Assembly: GCA_020636505.1 (NCBI GenBank)
Contig: JACJXR010000010.1
Span: 1-64,000, forward strand
Source: Chitinophagales bacterium
GTDB lineage: Bacteria; Bacteroidota; Bacteroidia; Chitinophagales; Chitinophagaceae
DNA length: 64,000 bases
Direction: 5' to 3'
The notes below the pieces were generated by a model. That model saw only the letters and a list, made by a program, of their open reading frames with translations, was not told the origin of the DNA and did no database searches. Below, piece by piece: positions 18,121 to 25,745 of this stretch. Both the position numbers and the translations under genes were made by a program. The stretch's first letter is position 1, and each line of letters opens with the position of its first letter.

Positions 18121-18612
18121 ATGAAAAGAGCATATTTCCATGTAACGGCACTTATAACCATCTGCTGTTTTGCAATTGTAACCTATACGTCTTGCACTAA
18201 GGATAAGGCAGACAGCACTACCATCACCAATACGCCCAAAATGATAGATTATCAACGTATCATTCAGTGCCATGCAAACAACAATCCACTGCCATCGCAA
18301 ATAACCACGGCATTGGAAGGCTCTTGGTTGTGGACGTTCAGGGAATGTCCTTTTTATGGAGAGAACACCTATGCCACCAAACAAGTTGTGGTAAAATTCA
18401 CCGATGCAGGTGTGTACAGCGTAACAGAAAACACGGTTGTGGTGGCGCAAGGCACATGGACCTTAACCAAAAAGAACGGAACGGGCGAATGGCAAATAGA
18501 AGTGCAACAACCCAGCGAATATCTTTACGGCCACATTTATATATGCGGGAACGAACTGCTGTTTGAAGACAGCTATCGCGACGGGTGCAATAATTTGTTT
18601 GAGAAAAAATAA
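18121..18612 (+). CDS. Hypothetical lipoprotein, lipocalin-like
   Basis: A 163-residue protein with a lipoprotein signal ending in YTSC (Cys25). The mature part (ALEGSWLWTFREC ... VVKFTDAGVYSVTENTVVVAQGTWTLTKKNG) has the LxGxW start and antiparallel strand pattern of lipocalin-like lipoproteins common in Bacteroidota. Four cysteines in the mature part (QCHAN, RECPF, ICGNE, DGCNN) could form disulfides. The ligand is unknown. It converges on an unknown minus-strand gene with only three bases between their stops. Confidence 0.55.
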   Translation: MKRAYFHVTALITICCFAIVTYTSCTKDKADSTTITNTPKMIDYQRIIQCHANNNPLPSQITTALEGSWLWTFRECPFYGENTYATKQVVVKFTDAGVYSVTENTVVVAQGTWTLTKKNGTGEWQIEVQQPSEYLYGHIYICGNELLFEDSYRDGCNNLFEKK

Positions 18613-18615
18613 GGG

Positions 18616-18918
18616 CTACTCCATCACCCACCACACACCTTCTTCTATAAGTTGGGCGTAAGGCACATAGCCTCTATCCAACACAAGGCTGCCCATACGT
18701 GCAGAACCTATAGTGTGCTGCTCCTCTTTGCGCTGAAGGCTACTCATGATGAGCTGCGCATTCTCTTTGTCGTTTACGGAAACAAGACGTTGCACGATGT
18801 TTGTGGCATCGGACTCATCCAACTCATCTCGATGCTCTCCATGTAATGGATATAACACAATGAGGCTTCCTTCGTGCAGTTGTTCAAGTTGTTGTACGGA
18901 TTCAATTTTATGCCACAT
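18616..18918 (-). CDS. Unknown small protein, paralogue of the next gene
   Basis: About 100 residues from the ATG at 18918 (MWHKIESVQQLEQL); an in-frame ATG 24 bases upstream is possible, but the chosen start aligns with its neighbour at 18972-19271. Shared landmarks are MWxK, a QLxxL motif, GxLIVxYP-type strand, a central R-V/L-V block and the C-terminal E-x-VWW. No signal peptide, membrane helix or known motif is visible, so it is likely cytoplasmic. It is the last gene of a minus-strand cluster with its paralogue and two membrane proteins. Function unknown. Confidence 0.6.
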   Translation of the reverse strand: MWHKIESVQQLEQLHEGSLIVLYPLHGEHRDELDESDATNIVQRLVSVNDKENAQLIMSSLQRKEEQHTIGSARMGSLVLDRGYVPYAQLIEEGVWWVME

Positions 18919-18971
18919 AATAAAGTCGGGGGTTTCCTGCAAAATAAGACATGTTCTTTATTAAACCATGC

Positions 18972-19271
18972 CTACTCTTCATCGAATCGCCACCATACAT
19001 TTTGAGCGATCGCTTCTTCGTAGGTAATGATAACAGGAGCCATTATACCGCTGTTGTACATACCCAGTATGGGATCGCTGTGTGCACTGCCATATATGAA
19101 GTTGAGACTTATCACTCCGTCTTCGTTGCTGCCCACCACTCTTGGTGAAATATTTTCAGGATTCGCATTGTCGAACACTTCGGCAACCTTTCCGTCTATC
19201 GGATATTTGATGAGTACATCTCCCGTATCAAGGCTTTGCAATTGTGCTATGTCTGTTACTTTCTTCCACAT
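18972..19271 (-). CDS. Unknown small protein, paralogue of the preceding gene
   Basis: About 99 residues from the ATG at 19271 (MWKKVTDIAQLQSL). The frame is open further upstream to 19346, but that extension is basic, unlike the paralogue and overlaps the region before the membrane gene, so I favour the internal start. It shares with the gene at 18616-18918 the MWxK start, the GDVLIKYP strand, RVVGSNEDG and the ending NVWWRFDEE. No known domain is recognised. The tandem duplication implies that small sequence differences between the copies matter. Confidence 0.6.
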   Translation of the reverse strand: MWKKVTDIAQLQSLDTGDVLIKYPIDGKVAEVFDNANPENISPRVVGSNEDGVISLNFIYGSAHSDPILGMYNSGIMAPVIITYEEAIAQNVWWRFDEE

Positions 19272-19329
19272 GGTATATTGTTTATTGTAAAATACGGAGT
19301 AATGACGTTTAATAGATGCAACAAGATTG

Positions 19330-20397
19330 TTAAAGCTTATTTTCAATGTTCGCCTTCTTCTTAGCCATATAAGAAACTACCAACAATACGCTTGCTATAT
19401 TATATGCTGCAAAATACCTGTACTCAAGCACAGGGAACAATGCAAAATGCAATATGACAGTCATTAACACAATGAATGCTGTATTGCGAATAAACACATC
19501 ACGACAGAAACATAATAAGAGCAGTGCAAAAAAGTAGAAGTAATAACCCTTATCTAAAAAGACCGTCCATTGTCCTTTTAATTGCTTCGGGATATGATAC
19601 ATAGCCAATCGTGACTTTATTTTTTGCAACATAGGTTGCGAAGACTCAGGCATGAACTTTAGCACAACTAATACGATCAGAACTGATACTATCAAACCTA
19701 TGTATCCAAACAAAAGCTTCTTTCTGTTTTTTATTAATATTGCTGCAATAACGATCAAAGCAAAAGCGAGATTATCTACAAATGCAAAAACAGATAAGAA
19801 CACTACTGCTAACAGTGATGATAGATTGCGATTGGTATAGATAAGATATATGGATAGAAGCAGTAAAAAAGAAGATACTGCAGCCGGCGATGCATCGTTT
19901 TGAACATGTGCCATGCCCGGCAAAAAAGCTATGATAGCTGCCAACAGAAATGCATGAGGCTTACCGATCAAACCTACCAACCATATGTAAGATAAAACAA
20001 TAATAAAGAACACAGCTGCATATACCGGTAATAACACAGATAACCAAAGAGGCATCCCGAACCATCGCAGCACTATACAAACCCATGTACTGATGGAATT
20101 GCTACGTGCCTGAGCCATATGTTTACTAAAGCCTTCTGTACTTGTATATGACTCATAGCACTTAACACAGCTTTTGTAAGAGGTGAGGTAGTAATAGCTA
20201 TTTTCAGAAACGATATGCTCAAGCTCATTATAGACGGTCTCTTTTATATCGCTTACATCATCCTGAAAATACTGTTCAACAACAGCCATAAAAGGAACGA
20301 TATTCCAACGAATATTATCTCCTGCATTGTTGACCTTGGCCACAAAAAACACAGCATACAATACGATCAATATGTCGAACGGTCTTGCGTACTTCAT
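19330..20397 (-). CDS. Polytopic membrane protein, GT-C-like, second of a tandem pair
   Basis: A 355-residue protein with about nine to ten hydrophobic helices. After the first helix comes a long polar loop (about 30-100) with NAGDNIRWN, and two cysteines (CVKCYES); this layout, a large first loop with acidic residues, is that of GT-C lipid-linked-sugar glycosyltransferases, though the match is weak. The C-terminal block ILHFALFPVLEYRYF is also found in the upstream gene (ILHLALFPSVEERFF), so the two are paralogues. They overlap by four bases (20394-20397), meaning coupled translation. No substrate can be inferred. Confidence 0.6.
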   Translation of the reverse strand: MKYARPFDILIVLYAVFFVAKVNNAGDNIRWNIVPFMAVVEQYFQDDVSDIKETVYNELEHIVSENSYYYLTSYKSCVKCYESYTSTEGFSKHMAQARSNSISTWVCIVLRWFGMPLWLSVLLPVYAAVFFIIVLSYIWLVGLIGKPHAFLLAAIIAFLPGMAHVQNDASPAAVSSFLLLLSIYLIYTNRNLSSLLAVVFLSVFAFVDNLAFALIVIAAILIKNRKKLLFGYIGLIVSVLIVLVVLKFMPESSQPMLQKIKSRLAMYHIPKQLKGQWTVFLDKGYYFYFFALLLLCFCRDVFIRNTAFIVLMTVILHFALFPVLEYRYFAAYNIASVLLVVSYMAKKKANIENKL

Positions 20398-21452
20398 GCT
20401 TCGGACAACTCAGGTGTTTTGTATGATAAAATGTATTGAAAAAGCATTACCATTATCAGTAGTTCATATACCACAAAAAAGCGTTCTTCAACAGAGGGGA
20501 ATAAAGCCAAATGGAGTATAAAAGTCACCGCAGTTATGCTCATGAACTTTTTAATCTCCTCCGACCCTATCCATAACTGCATACATGCTACAGCTACGAA
20601 AAATATGAAGTACGGCTGCCTGATATGCACTAAAAAGACGAGCTGAACATGTAGCCAGTACTTATCTATCGACTTTAAAAAGTCAAACATAGATAGCCAG
20701 TCAGAACTATTGCCCAGCAACACCGGTACTGCCCAAAATGCCAATAGCAGTGCAGCTACTGCAATGATAGCGTATACAGGCTTAGTCAGATTTTTACCAT
20801 ACGTATAATAAGCAGTAACCACAGCCAGAACGGCATAGTCTATGCGTGCGAGTAGCATTAATACCATCAGCGCTATCACTACATATTTATTACACTTCGC
20901 CGATATTGCAAAGAACATAGCAAAAGCAAGCATGGTTGCCAACGCATCTGGAGTTATCAGGTTTTTTAACGAGATGACCACGGGTGATATTGCTACACCA
21001 ATTACTATTAAGTAAACCCACGGTCTGGGCACTATACGCAATAGCCAGGCCATAAGTATCAATAACAATAGGCACACACTTGCAACGCAAGGGATAGCTG
21101 CAGCAGCACTTAATGAAAAACCTGCTTTGTAAAAAAGAAAGATCAAAGCTGTATACAGTGGCTTTACCCGGTGATAACCCATCTTCCATTCAAAATGAGT
21201 CACATCATAATACATCTTGCTTCTCGGGCTTTCTTTGCTGGTATACTCCCATACCACGTTTGGCGGACAAACACGTTTTATCTCATCAAAAACAGTAGTA
21301 TGTATTTCATCAATGTTGTTGGTGCCATAGCTGAGTGCAACTGACATGTAGCTTACAGGATCCATACCCATGTAAGATGGCCTTGCTGTAGTAGCTACTA
21401 CTACTACAAGCAGCAAACCAAAAGCAACATCAAATACTCTTCCTTTATGCAT
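20394..21452 (-). CDS. Polytopic membrane protein, GT-C-like, first of a tandem pair
   Basis: A 352-residue membrane protein with about ten helices. The first outer loop has YMGMDPVSYMSVALSYG, an acidic residue followed by a tyrosine as in many GT-C mannosyl- or arabinosyl-type transferases, and ITPDALATMLAF further on is a common GT-C helix. It shares its C-terminal motif with the downstream paralogue. It leads a four-gene minus-strand cluster (two membrane proteins, two small soluble proteins). It may act in surface glycan assembly, but this is inference. Confidence 0.6.
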   Translation of the reverse strand: MHKGRVFDVAFGLLLVVVVATTARPSYMGMDPVSYMSVALSYGTNNIDEIHTTVFDEIKRVCPPNVVWEYTSKESPRSKMYYDVTHFEWKMGYHRVKPLYTALIFLFYKAGFSLSAAAAIPCVASVCLLLLILMAWLLRIVPRPWVYLIVIGVAISPVVISLKNLITPDALATMLAFAMFFAISAKCNKYVVIALMVLMLLARIDYAVLAVVTAYYTYGKNLTKPVYAIIAVAALLLAFWAVPVLLGNSSDWLSMFDFLKSIDKYWLHVQLVFLVHIRQPYFIFFVAVACMQLWIGSEEIKKFMSITAVTFILHLALFPSVEERFFVVYELLIMVMLFQYILSYKTPELSEA

Positions 21453-21539
21453 TTATCATCACTAAGATAATCGTATAGACATAACAATTGAACTCACTGC
21501 TATTCACTTATTTTAACCATTTCTAAATATGCCGTAAGG

Positions 21540-21567
21540 TTTGTTTTTGAGGAACGTCTTATATTTG
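21540..21567 (+). promoter_or_regulatory. Candidate promoter of the MATE gene
   Basis: TTTG (21540-21543), a 16-base spacer and TATATTTG (21560-21567) match the Bacteroidota promoter form. Transcription from here would give a leader of about 135 bases before the MATE start, containing a short ORF and hairpins. Confidence 0.55.
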
Positions 21568-21615
21568 CAATCAGAATCTACCGCATATGAAACTGTAATA
21601 CATGCATCCATCTGA

Positions 21616-21699
21616 ATGATGGGTGCCATCTCCGACAAAATTTGTGCTTATGCCGACAGGCGTAGGCATCACTGTTTTCATTTATTTACTATTGTTTAA
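21616..21699 (+). CDS. Candidate leader peptide upstream of the MATE transporter
   Basis: A 27-codon frame (MMGAISDKICAYADRRRHHC, then FHLFTIV, TAA at 21697-21699) lies between the predicted promoter and the MATE ATG at 21710, ending 10 bases before it. It has a run of three Arg codons, two His, two Cys and Phe-His-Leu-Phe. A second, three-codon frame (ATG AAA CTG TAA) is at 21587-21598. It is too short for coding statistics, so translation is inferred only from position and composition. It could be a regulatory leader whose translation controls the pump gene, or a chance frame. Confidence 0.4.
   Translation: MMGAISDKICAYADRRRHHCFHLFTIV
21618..21669 (+). promoter_or_regulatory. Structured leader RNA before the MATE gene
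   Basis: Within the leader, gatgg (21618-21622) pairs with ccatc (21626-21630), and atgcc (21650-21654) with ggcat (21665-21669), the second having an inner two-base-pair extension. Both hairpins lie inside the candidate leader ORF, so ribosome position would decide whether they form. I do not recognise a known riboswitch class. Confidence 0.35.
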
Positions 21700-21709
21700 A
21701 TTTTAAGAC

Positions 21710-23122
21710 ATGTCGCAGCGTGTTACAAACTCACGTTTCATAAATATATTTCGCCTGCTCAAAGAAGCGGTTAACGGCGAAGAAAAAGAATACACCACAG
21801 GAAGTATAGACCGTGCAATATTCATGCTATCGATACCAATGATACTGGAGATGTCCATGGAATCATTGTTCGCTTTGGCGGATGCATTCTTTGTCAGCAG
21901 ATTGGGCACCGATGCCATTGCCACTGTGGGGCTTACGGAGTCTTTGTTGTTCGTGGTGTACTCCCTTGCCATTGGCGTAAGTATGGGTACCACAGCCGTA
22001 GTAGCCAGACGTACGGGTGAAAAGAACAAAGACGGTGCCGCCCATGCGGGTATGCAAGCCATTTACATAGGTGTTGCATTAAGCATACTTATCGGCATTG
22101 TAGGTATTGTTTTTGCAAAAGACCTTCTGAAACTTATGGGCGGTAGCCCCGAACTTATAGAAGAAAACTACCTGTATACCGTCATACTGTTGGGTAGCAA
22201 TGTGGTGATACTTTTGTTGTTCTTAATTAACGGAATATTCCGTGGTGCAGGCGATGCATCCATCGCCATGCGTTCGCTTTGGTTGGCCAACCTACTGAAC
22301 ATAGTATTGGATCCATTACTGATATACGGCCTTGGCCCGATAGAAGGTATGGGACTGAAAGGTGCCGCCATAGCAACAGCCATAGGCAGAGGTACGGGTG
22401 TGCTGTATCAGATATACCACTTGTACAAAGGCAAAGGAATGATAAAGGTATTGCGCAAACATATGGGCATAGACGTGCCCATCATCGGCAACTTGTTAAG
22501 GCTGTCATTAGGTGGTACGGCTCAGTTCCTTATCGCATCTGCAAGCTGGATATTTTTAGTGCGCATCATAGCCAAGTTTGGCAGTAATGCCATTGCGGGA
22601 TATACCATCGGTATCAGGATGATAGGCTTCACAATCTTACCGGCATGGGGCATGTCTAATGCGGCGGCCACACTGGTGGGGCAAAACCTTGGTGCCAAGC
22701 AACCGGAGCGTGCAGAGCAGTCGGTTTGGCGAACAGCGTTTTTCAATATGATATTCCTTGTATCGGTGGCCATAGTGTTTACCATATTCGCACCGTGGAT
22801 CATCGGCATATTCAGTACAGAGCCTGAAGTATTGAAGTACGGTATAGAATGCTTGCGCTATGTATGTGCGGGCTATCTCTTTTACGGATACGGTATGGTC
22901 TTGGCACAATCCTTCAACGGAGCGGGCGATACCAAAACGCCGACCATCATCAACTTTTTCGGCTTCTGGGTATTTCAGATACCATTGGCATATGTATTGG
23001 CCAACTCGCTTGCGTGGGGACCCAAAGGCGTGTTCTGGGCGATAGCAATAGCTGAGAGTGCGATGGCGATTGCAGCCATGCTCATATTCAGACGAGGCAA
23101 ATGGAAAACGATCGAAGTATAA
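21710..23122 (+). CDS. MATE-family efflux transporter
   Basis: A 470-residue membrane protein with about twelve helices in two similar halves. SIDRAIFMLSIPMILEMSMESLFALADAFFVSRLG at the start and the matching half-repeat GNLLRLSLGGTAQFLIASASWIF are typical of MATE (NorM/DinF) exporters, which expel cationic drugs or metabolites using a sodium or proton gradient. The first ~25 residues are a hydrophilic extension. It is transcribed alone from a promoter 140 bp upstream and ends at a strong terminator. It is not a close copy of the MATE gene at 27081-28412. Confidence 0.9.
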   Translation: MSQRVTNSRFINIFRLLKEAVNGEEKEYTTGSIDRAIFMLSIPMILEMSMESLFALADAFFVSRLGTDAIATVGLTESLLFVVYSLAIGVSMGTTAVVARRTGEKNKDGAAHAGMQAIYIGVALSILIGIVGIVFAKDLLKLMGGSPELIEENYLYTVILLGSNVVILLLFLINGIFRGAGDASIAMRSLWLANLLNIVLDPLLIYGLGPIEGMGLKGAAIATAIGRGTGVLYQIYHLYKGKGMIKVLRKHMGIDVPIIGNLLRLSLGGTAQFLIASASWIFLVRIIAKFGSNAIAGYTIGIRMIGFTILPAWGMSNAAATLVGQNLGAKQPERAEQSVWRTAFFNMIFLVSVAIVFTIFAPWIIGIFSTEPEVLKYGIECLRYVCAGYLFYGYGMVLAQSFNGAGDTKTPTIINFFGFWVFQIPLAYVLANSLAWGPKGVFWAIAIAESAMAIAAMLIFRRGKWKTIEV

Positions 23123-23124
23123 AC

Positions 23125-23153
23125 AATAAAGCCCCGCAATGCGGGGCTTTATT
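23125..23153 (+). terminator. Rho-independent terminator after the MATE gene
   Basis: aataaagccccgc (23125-23137) and gcggggctttatt (23141-23153) form a perfect 13-bp inverted repeat with a three-base loop. A nearly identical hairpin follows the next gene. Confidence 0.85.
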
Positions 23154-23206
23154 ATGTTATTAACCGACAATTATGCCTATCTTACTACGAACTTAAAACC
23201 AAACTT

Positions 23207-23755
23207 ATGAACCGTAATTTTTCTAAACGCACAATATTGTTATGTGCATTATTTGCAGCCCTATCTGTTTCGTGTAACAAGTCGTCTACAAGTTCGGGTG
23301 GAGGCTCAACGCCAACTCCTTCACCAACACCGTCTCCTTCACCCTCTCCATCTCCTACACCAACACCAAGCTTGGAATTTAAAGTGAACAACGTACTACA
23401 CAAGGGGCAATTCGTTGGAGGTAATAAAAACACTTCTGCAAAAGCCATAACGTTGAACTACTACTTTATGATAGACACCGTAAGGTATAATGTAACGTTA
23501 GGAACACAGAAGTATGCAGGTGTCGGCAAGTACAGTGACAGCACTTTCTCAAGTTTTCAATTTGCAAGACAGTTTAATACAGATACAGTATGGAATACCC
23601 TGTGGCATGGCGAGGTCATATACGACGTCACAAAAGACGACAACACATATATTCAAGGTACTTTTGCCGGAAAAGTAGGCTTGCATCTTAGTAGCAGTAT
23701 CGATGTATTTGATTCCGCAACAATTACCGACGGCAAATTTGTAGGCAAGTGGTAA
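23207..23755 (+). CDS. Hypothetical lipoprotein with Ser/Thr-Pro linker
   Basis: A 182-residue protein with a lipoprotein signal (LSVSC, Cys23). After a Ser/Gly-rich stretch come about 10 [S/T]-P dipeptides (residues ~34-53), a stiff low-complexity spacer that would hold the C-terminal domain away from the membrane. The rest (LEFKVNNVLHKG ... GTFAGKVGLHL ... ITDGKFVGKW) is beta-rich and resembles small lipoproteins with a DUF5025/DUF6252-like fold, but I cannot name it surely. It is flanked by two near-identical terminators, so it is a single-gene unit. Confidence 0.6.
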   Translation: MNRNFSKRTILLCALFAALSVSCNKSSTSSGGGSTPTPSPTPSPSPSPSPTPTPSLEFKVNNVLHKGQFVGGNKNTSAKAITLNYYFMIDTVRYNVTLGTQKYAGVGKYSDSTFSSFQFARQFNTDTVWNTLWHGEVIYDVTKDDNTYIQGTFAGKVGLHLSSSIDVFDSATITDGKFVGKW

Positions 23756-23773
23756 TAAAAAACTTATCCGTGT

Positions 23774-23802
23774 AATAAAGCCCTGCGATGCGGGGCTTTA
23801 TT
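23774..23802 (+). terminator. Rho-independent terminator after the Ser/Thr-Pro lipoprotein
   Basis: aataaagccctgc pairs with gcggggctttatt around a three-base loop, with one G-T pair. It differs from the hairpin at 23125-23153 by only two or three bases. Confidence 0.8.
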
Positions 23803-23859
23803 GTTGCGCTAAAAATTGCTGCACTATTTGGTTAACTTTAGTAACCTAAAGGCAGCGTT

Positions 23860-25122
23860 ATGAACAAGCGAGAGTTCCTTAAAACATCTTCACTGCTCGG
23901 GTTGGGCAGCTTGGTTCAATTCACAGCATTGGCAAAAGCCATTGAAGAGTACAGCGATACCAAGGATGAAGACATGCCTTCGGAAGAATCGTTTTGGAGA
24001 GCCGTACGTGCCGACTATGTACTACCCAACGACTACATCTATTTGGAGAACGGCTATTATAACATCATGCCGTCTAAAATAGCACTTGACTACGAAAGCA
24101 ATATCACCGACGTGAATTACTTGGGCGCGTACTATATGCGCAACAATCAAGCAGACAATAAAAAACGTGTGACCGCAAAACTTGCCGACCTTGCAGGCTG
24201 TCCTGAAGATGAACTCATAATCACCCGCAACACCACAGAGTCGTTGGACATGATAATAAGCGGACTGGATTGGCGGAGGGGAGACGAAGCCATTATGGCC
24301 GAGCATGACTATGGTGCCATGCTCAACATGTTCAAACAAGTGAGTAAACGCTATGGCATGGTCAATAAAACACTGTCTGTACCGTTGCACCCAAAAAGTG
24401 ATGAAGAGATAGTAAGTCTATACGAAAACGCCATCACACCAAAGACTAAACTGTTGATGGTATGCCATATGATAAACATCACCGGACATGTGTTGCCTAT
24501 TCGTAAAATATGCGACATGGCACATAAGCATGGCGTACTTGTAATGGTGGATGGCGCACACACCATTGCTCACTTGAACTTTAAAATACCGGAACTTAAT
24601 TGCGACTTCTACGGAGCCAGCCTACACAAATGGTTGAGCGCACCATTAGGTTGCGGTATGCTGTACGTAAAGAAGGAAAACATCTCCAAGATATGGCCAC
24701 TATTTGCCGAAGACGACAAACCCGAAGACGATATACTGCGACTGAACCATACCGGTACACACCCGGTAGCCACCGACCTGACCATAGAAAATGCCATAGA
24801 CTATTACAGGGTAATGGGTGCTGAAAGGAAAGAAGCACGACTACGTTACTTGCAAGAATATTGGACATCGAAAGTCCGAGGCATAACGAATGTGATGGTG
24901 AACACACCTCTGGAACCGGAACGTAATTGCGCCATAGCCAATGTAGGCATCAAAGGAATGAAGCCCGCGGACATGGCCAAAACACTGTTCGACAAATACC
25001 GCATATACACAGTAGCCATAGACAAGCCAGGTGTGCAGGGTTGCCGCATCACACCGAATGTGTTCAACACTACGGATGAGTTGGATAAGTTGGTGGCGGC
25101 GATAAAAGAAATGGCCGCCTAA
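23860..25122 (+). CDS. Exported class V aminotransferase (isopenicillin-N-epimerase/cysteine-desulfurase-like)
   Basis: A 420-residue PLP enzyme. ITRNTTESLDMII binds the cofactor phosphate, DGAH (231-234) holds the PLP-pairing Asp, and YGASLHKWLSAPLG contains the Schiff-base Lys257. The overall look is that of the isopenicillin N epimerase branch of class V aminotransferases rather than a true cysteine desulfurase. The N-terminus (KREFLKTSSLLGLGSLVQF) resembles a Tat signal with Lys-Arg in place of Arg-Arg, so the enzyme may be folded in the cytoplasm and exported. The substrate is unknown. It is transcribed alone. Confidence 0.8.
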   Translation: MNKREFLKTSSLLGLGSLVQFTALAKAIEEYSDTKDEDMPSEESFWRAVRADYVLPNDYIYLENGYYNIMPSKIALDYESNITDVNYLGAYYMRNNQADNKKRVTAKLADLAGCPEDELIITRNTTESLDMIISGLDWRRGDEAIMAEHDYGAMLNMFKQVSKRYGMVNKTLSVPLHPKSDEEIVSLYENAITPKTKLLMVCHMINITGHVLPIRKICDMAHKHGVLVMVDGAHTIAHLNFKIPELNCDFYGASLHKWLSAPLGCGMLYVKKENISKIWPLFAEDDKPEDDILRLNHTGTHPVATDLTIENAIDYYRVMGAERKEARLRYLQEYWTSKVRGITNVMVNTPLEPERNCAIANVGIKGMKPADMAKTLFDKYRIYTVAIDKPGVQGCRITPNVFNTTDELDKLVAAIKEMAA

Positions 25123-25137
25123 AGGCAGCCATCTTTT
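25111..25137 (+). terminator. Weak hairpin overlapping the aminotransferase stop
   Basis: atggccgcc (25111-25119) pairs with ggcagccat (25124-25132) with one mismatch, followed by a short T run (cttttg). It includes the stop codon, and is a plausible but weak terminator. Confidence 0.4.
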
Positions 25138-25158
25138 GTGATCATACTTACTGTAATG

Positions 25159-25671
25159 TTATTGCGGACCTGCTGCTGCGTTGCGGTGCTGCATGATGTC
25201 CCTGTCGAAAAGGTAGATACCACTCTTATCGTCGCCTACCAATTCAAGTTTATCGTTGAGGGTGCGGGCAAGGCGTTCTTCTTCTATCTGCTCGGACACA
25301 TACCACTGCAAGAAGTTGTGCGTGGCGAAATCGCGCTCGTCCAGTGCCATACCCACAAGGTCGTTGATGCTTTTGGATACTTTTATTTCGTGCTTCAAAA
25401 ACTCCTCGAACACACGGTTGAGCGATGTGAATGTTATGATGGGTTGTGCCAAGGCTGGTATGGTGGCAAAGCCGCCACGCTCGTTGATGTACCTCACCAG
25501 CTTGAGCATGTGTACGCGCTCCTCATCCGACTGCAGGTAAAAGAACTCTGTAACGCCATCCAAACCGGGCTGTATCTCCGCCCACGATGCCATGGCCAAA
25601 TAGGCTTGTGAAGACTGTGCCTCCATAGCTATCTGCGCATTCAGCGCCTCCTGTATTGTTTTTGAAAGCAT
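25159..25671 (-). CDS. ftnA: Ferritin
   Basis: A 170-residue four-helix-bundle ferritin from the ATG at 25671 (MLSKTIQEALNAQI); the frame extends 13 codons further but that part is unlike ferritins. The ferroxidase ligands are visible: Glu17 in AMEAQ, Glu51 and His54 in EERVH, Glu95 in KHEIKV, Gln128 and Glu131 near SEQIEEE. It stores iron as a mineral and protects against iron-driven oxidative damage. It lies downstream of fabD but a terminator separates them, so it is likely expressed on its own. The family's usual length is matched. Confidence 0.93.
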   Translation of the reverse strand: MLSKTIQEALNAQIAMEAQSSQAYLAMASWAEIQPGLDGVTEFFYLQSDEERVHMLKLVRYINERGGFATIPALAQPIITFTSLNRVFEEFLKHEIKVSKSINDLVGMALDERDFATHNFLQWYVSEQIEEERLARTLNDKLELVGDDKSGIYLFDRDIMQHRNAAAGPQ

Positions 25672-25701
25672 GTGTTTGTGTTTTGTACAAGATACAAAAA
25701 A

Positions 25702-25719
25702 AGCGGCCATACGGCCGCT
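25702..25719 (-). terminator. Rho-independent terminator after fabD
   Basis: agcggcc (25702-25708) pairs with ggccgct (25713-25719). On the minus strand the hairpin is followed by a run of T (complement of 25695-25701). It separates fabD from ferritin. Confidence 0.8.
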
Positions 25720-25745
25720 CTGGAAAGTATGTATATAATGTTGTC

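Noticed and set aside
23316..23375. Run of TCxCCA-type triplets, looking like a microsatellite or CRISPR-like repeat
   Set aside because: It encodes the Ser/Thr-Pro linker of a lipoprotein; the units are six bases, imperfect and without spacers.
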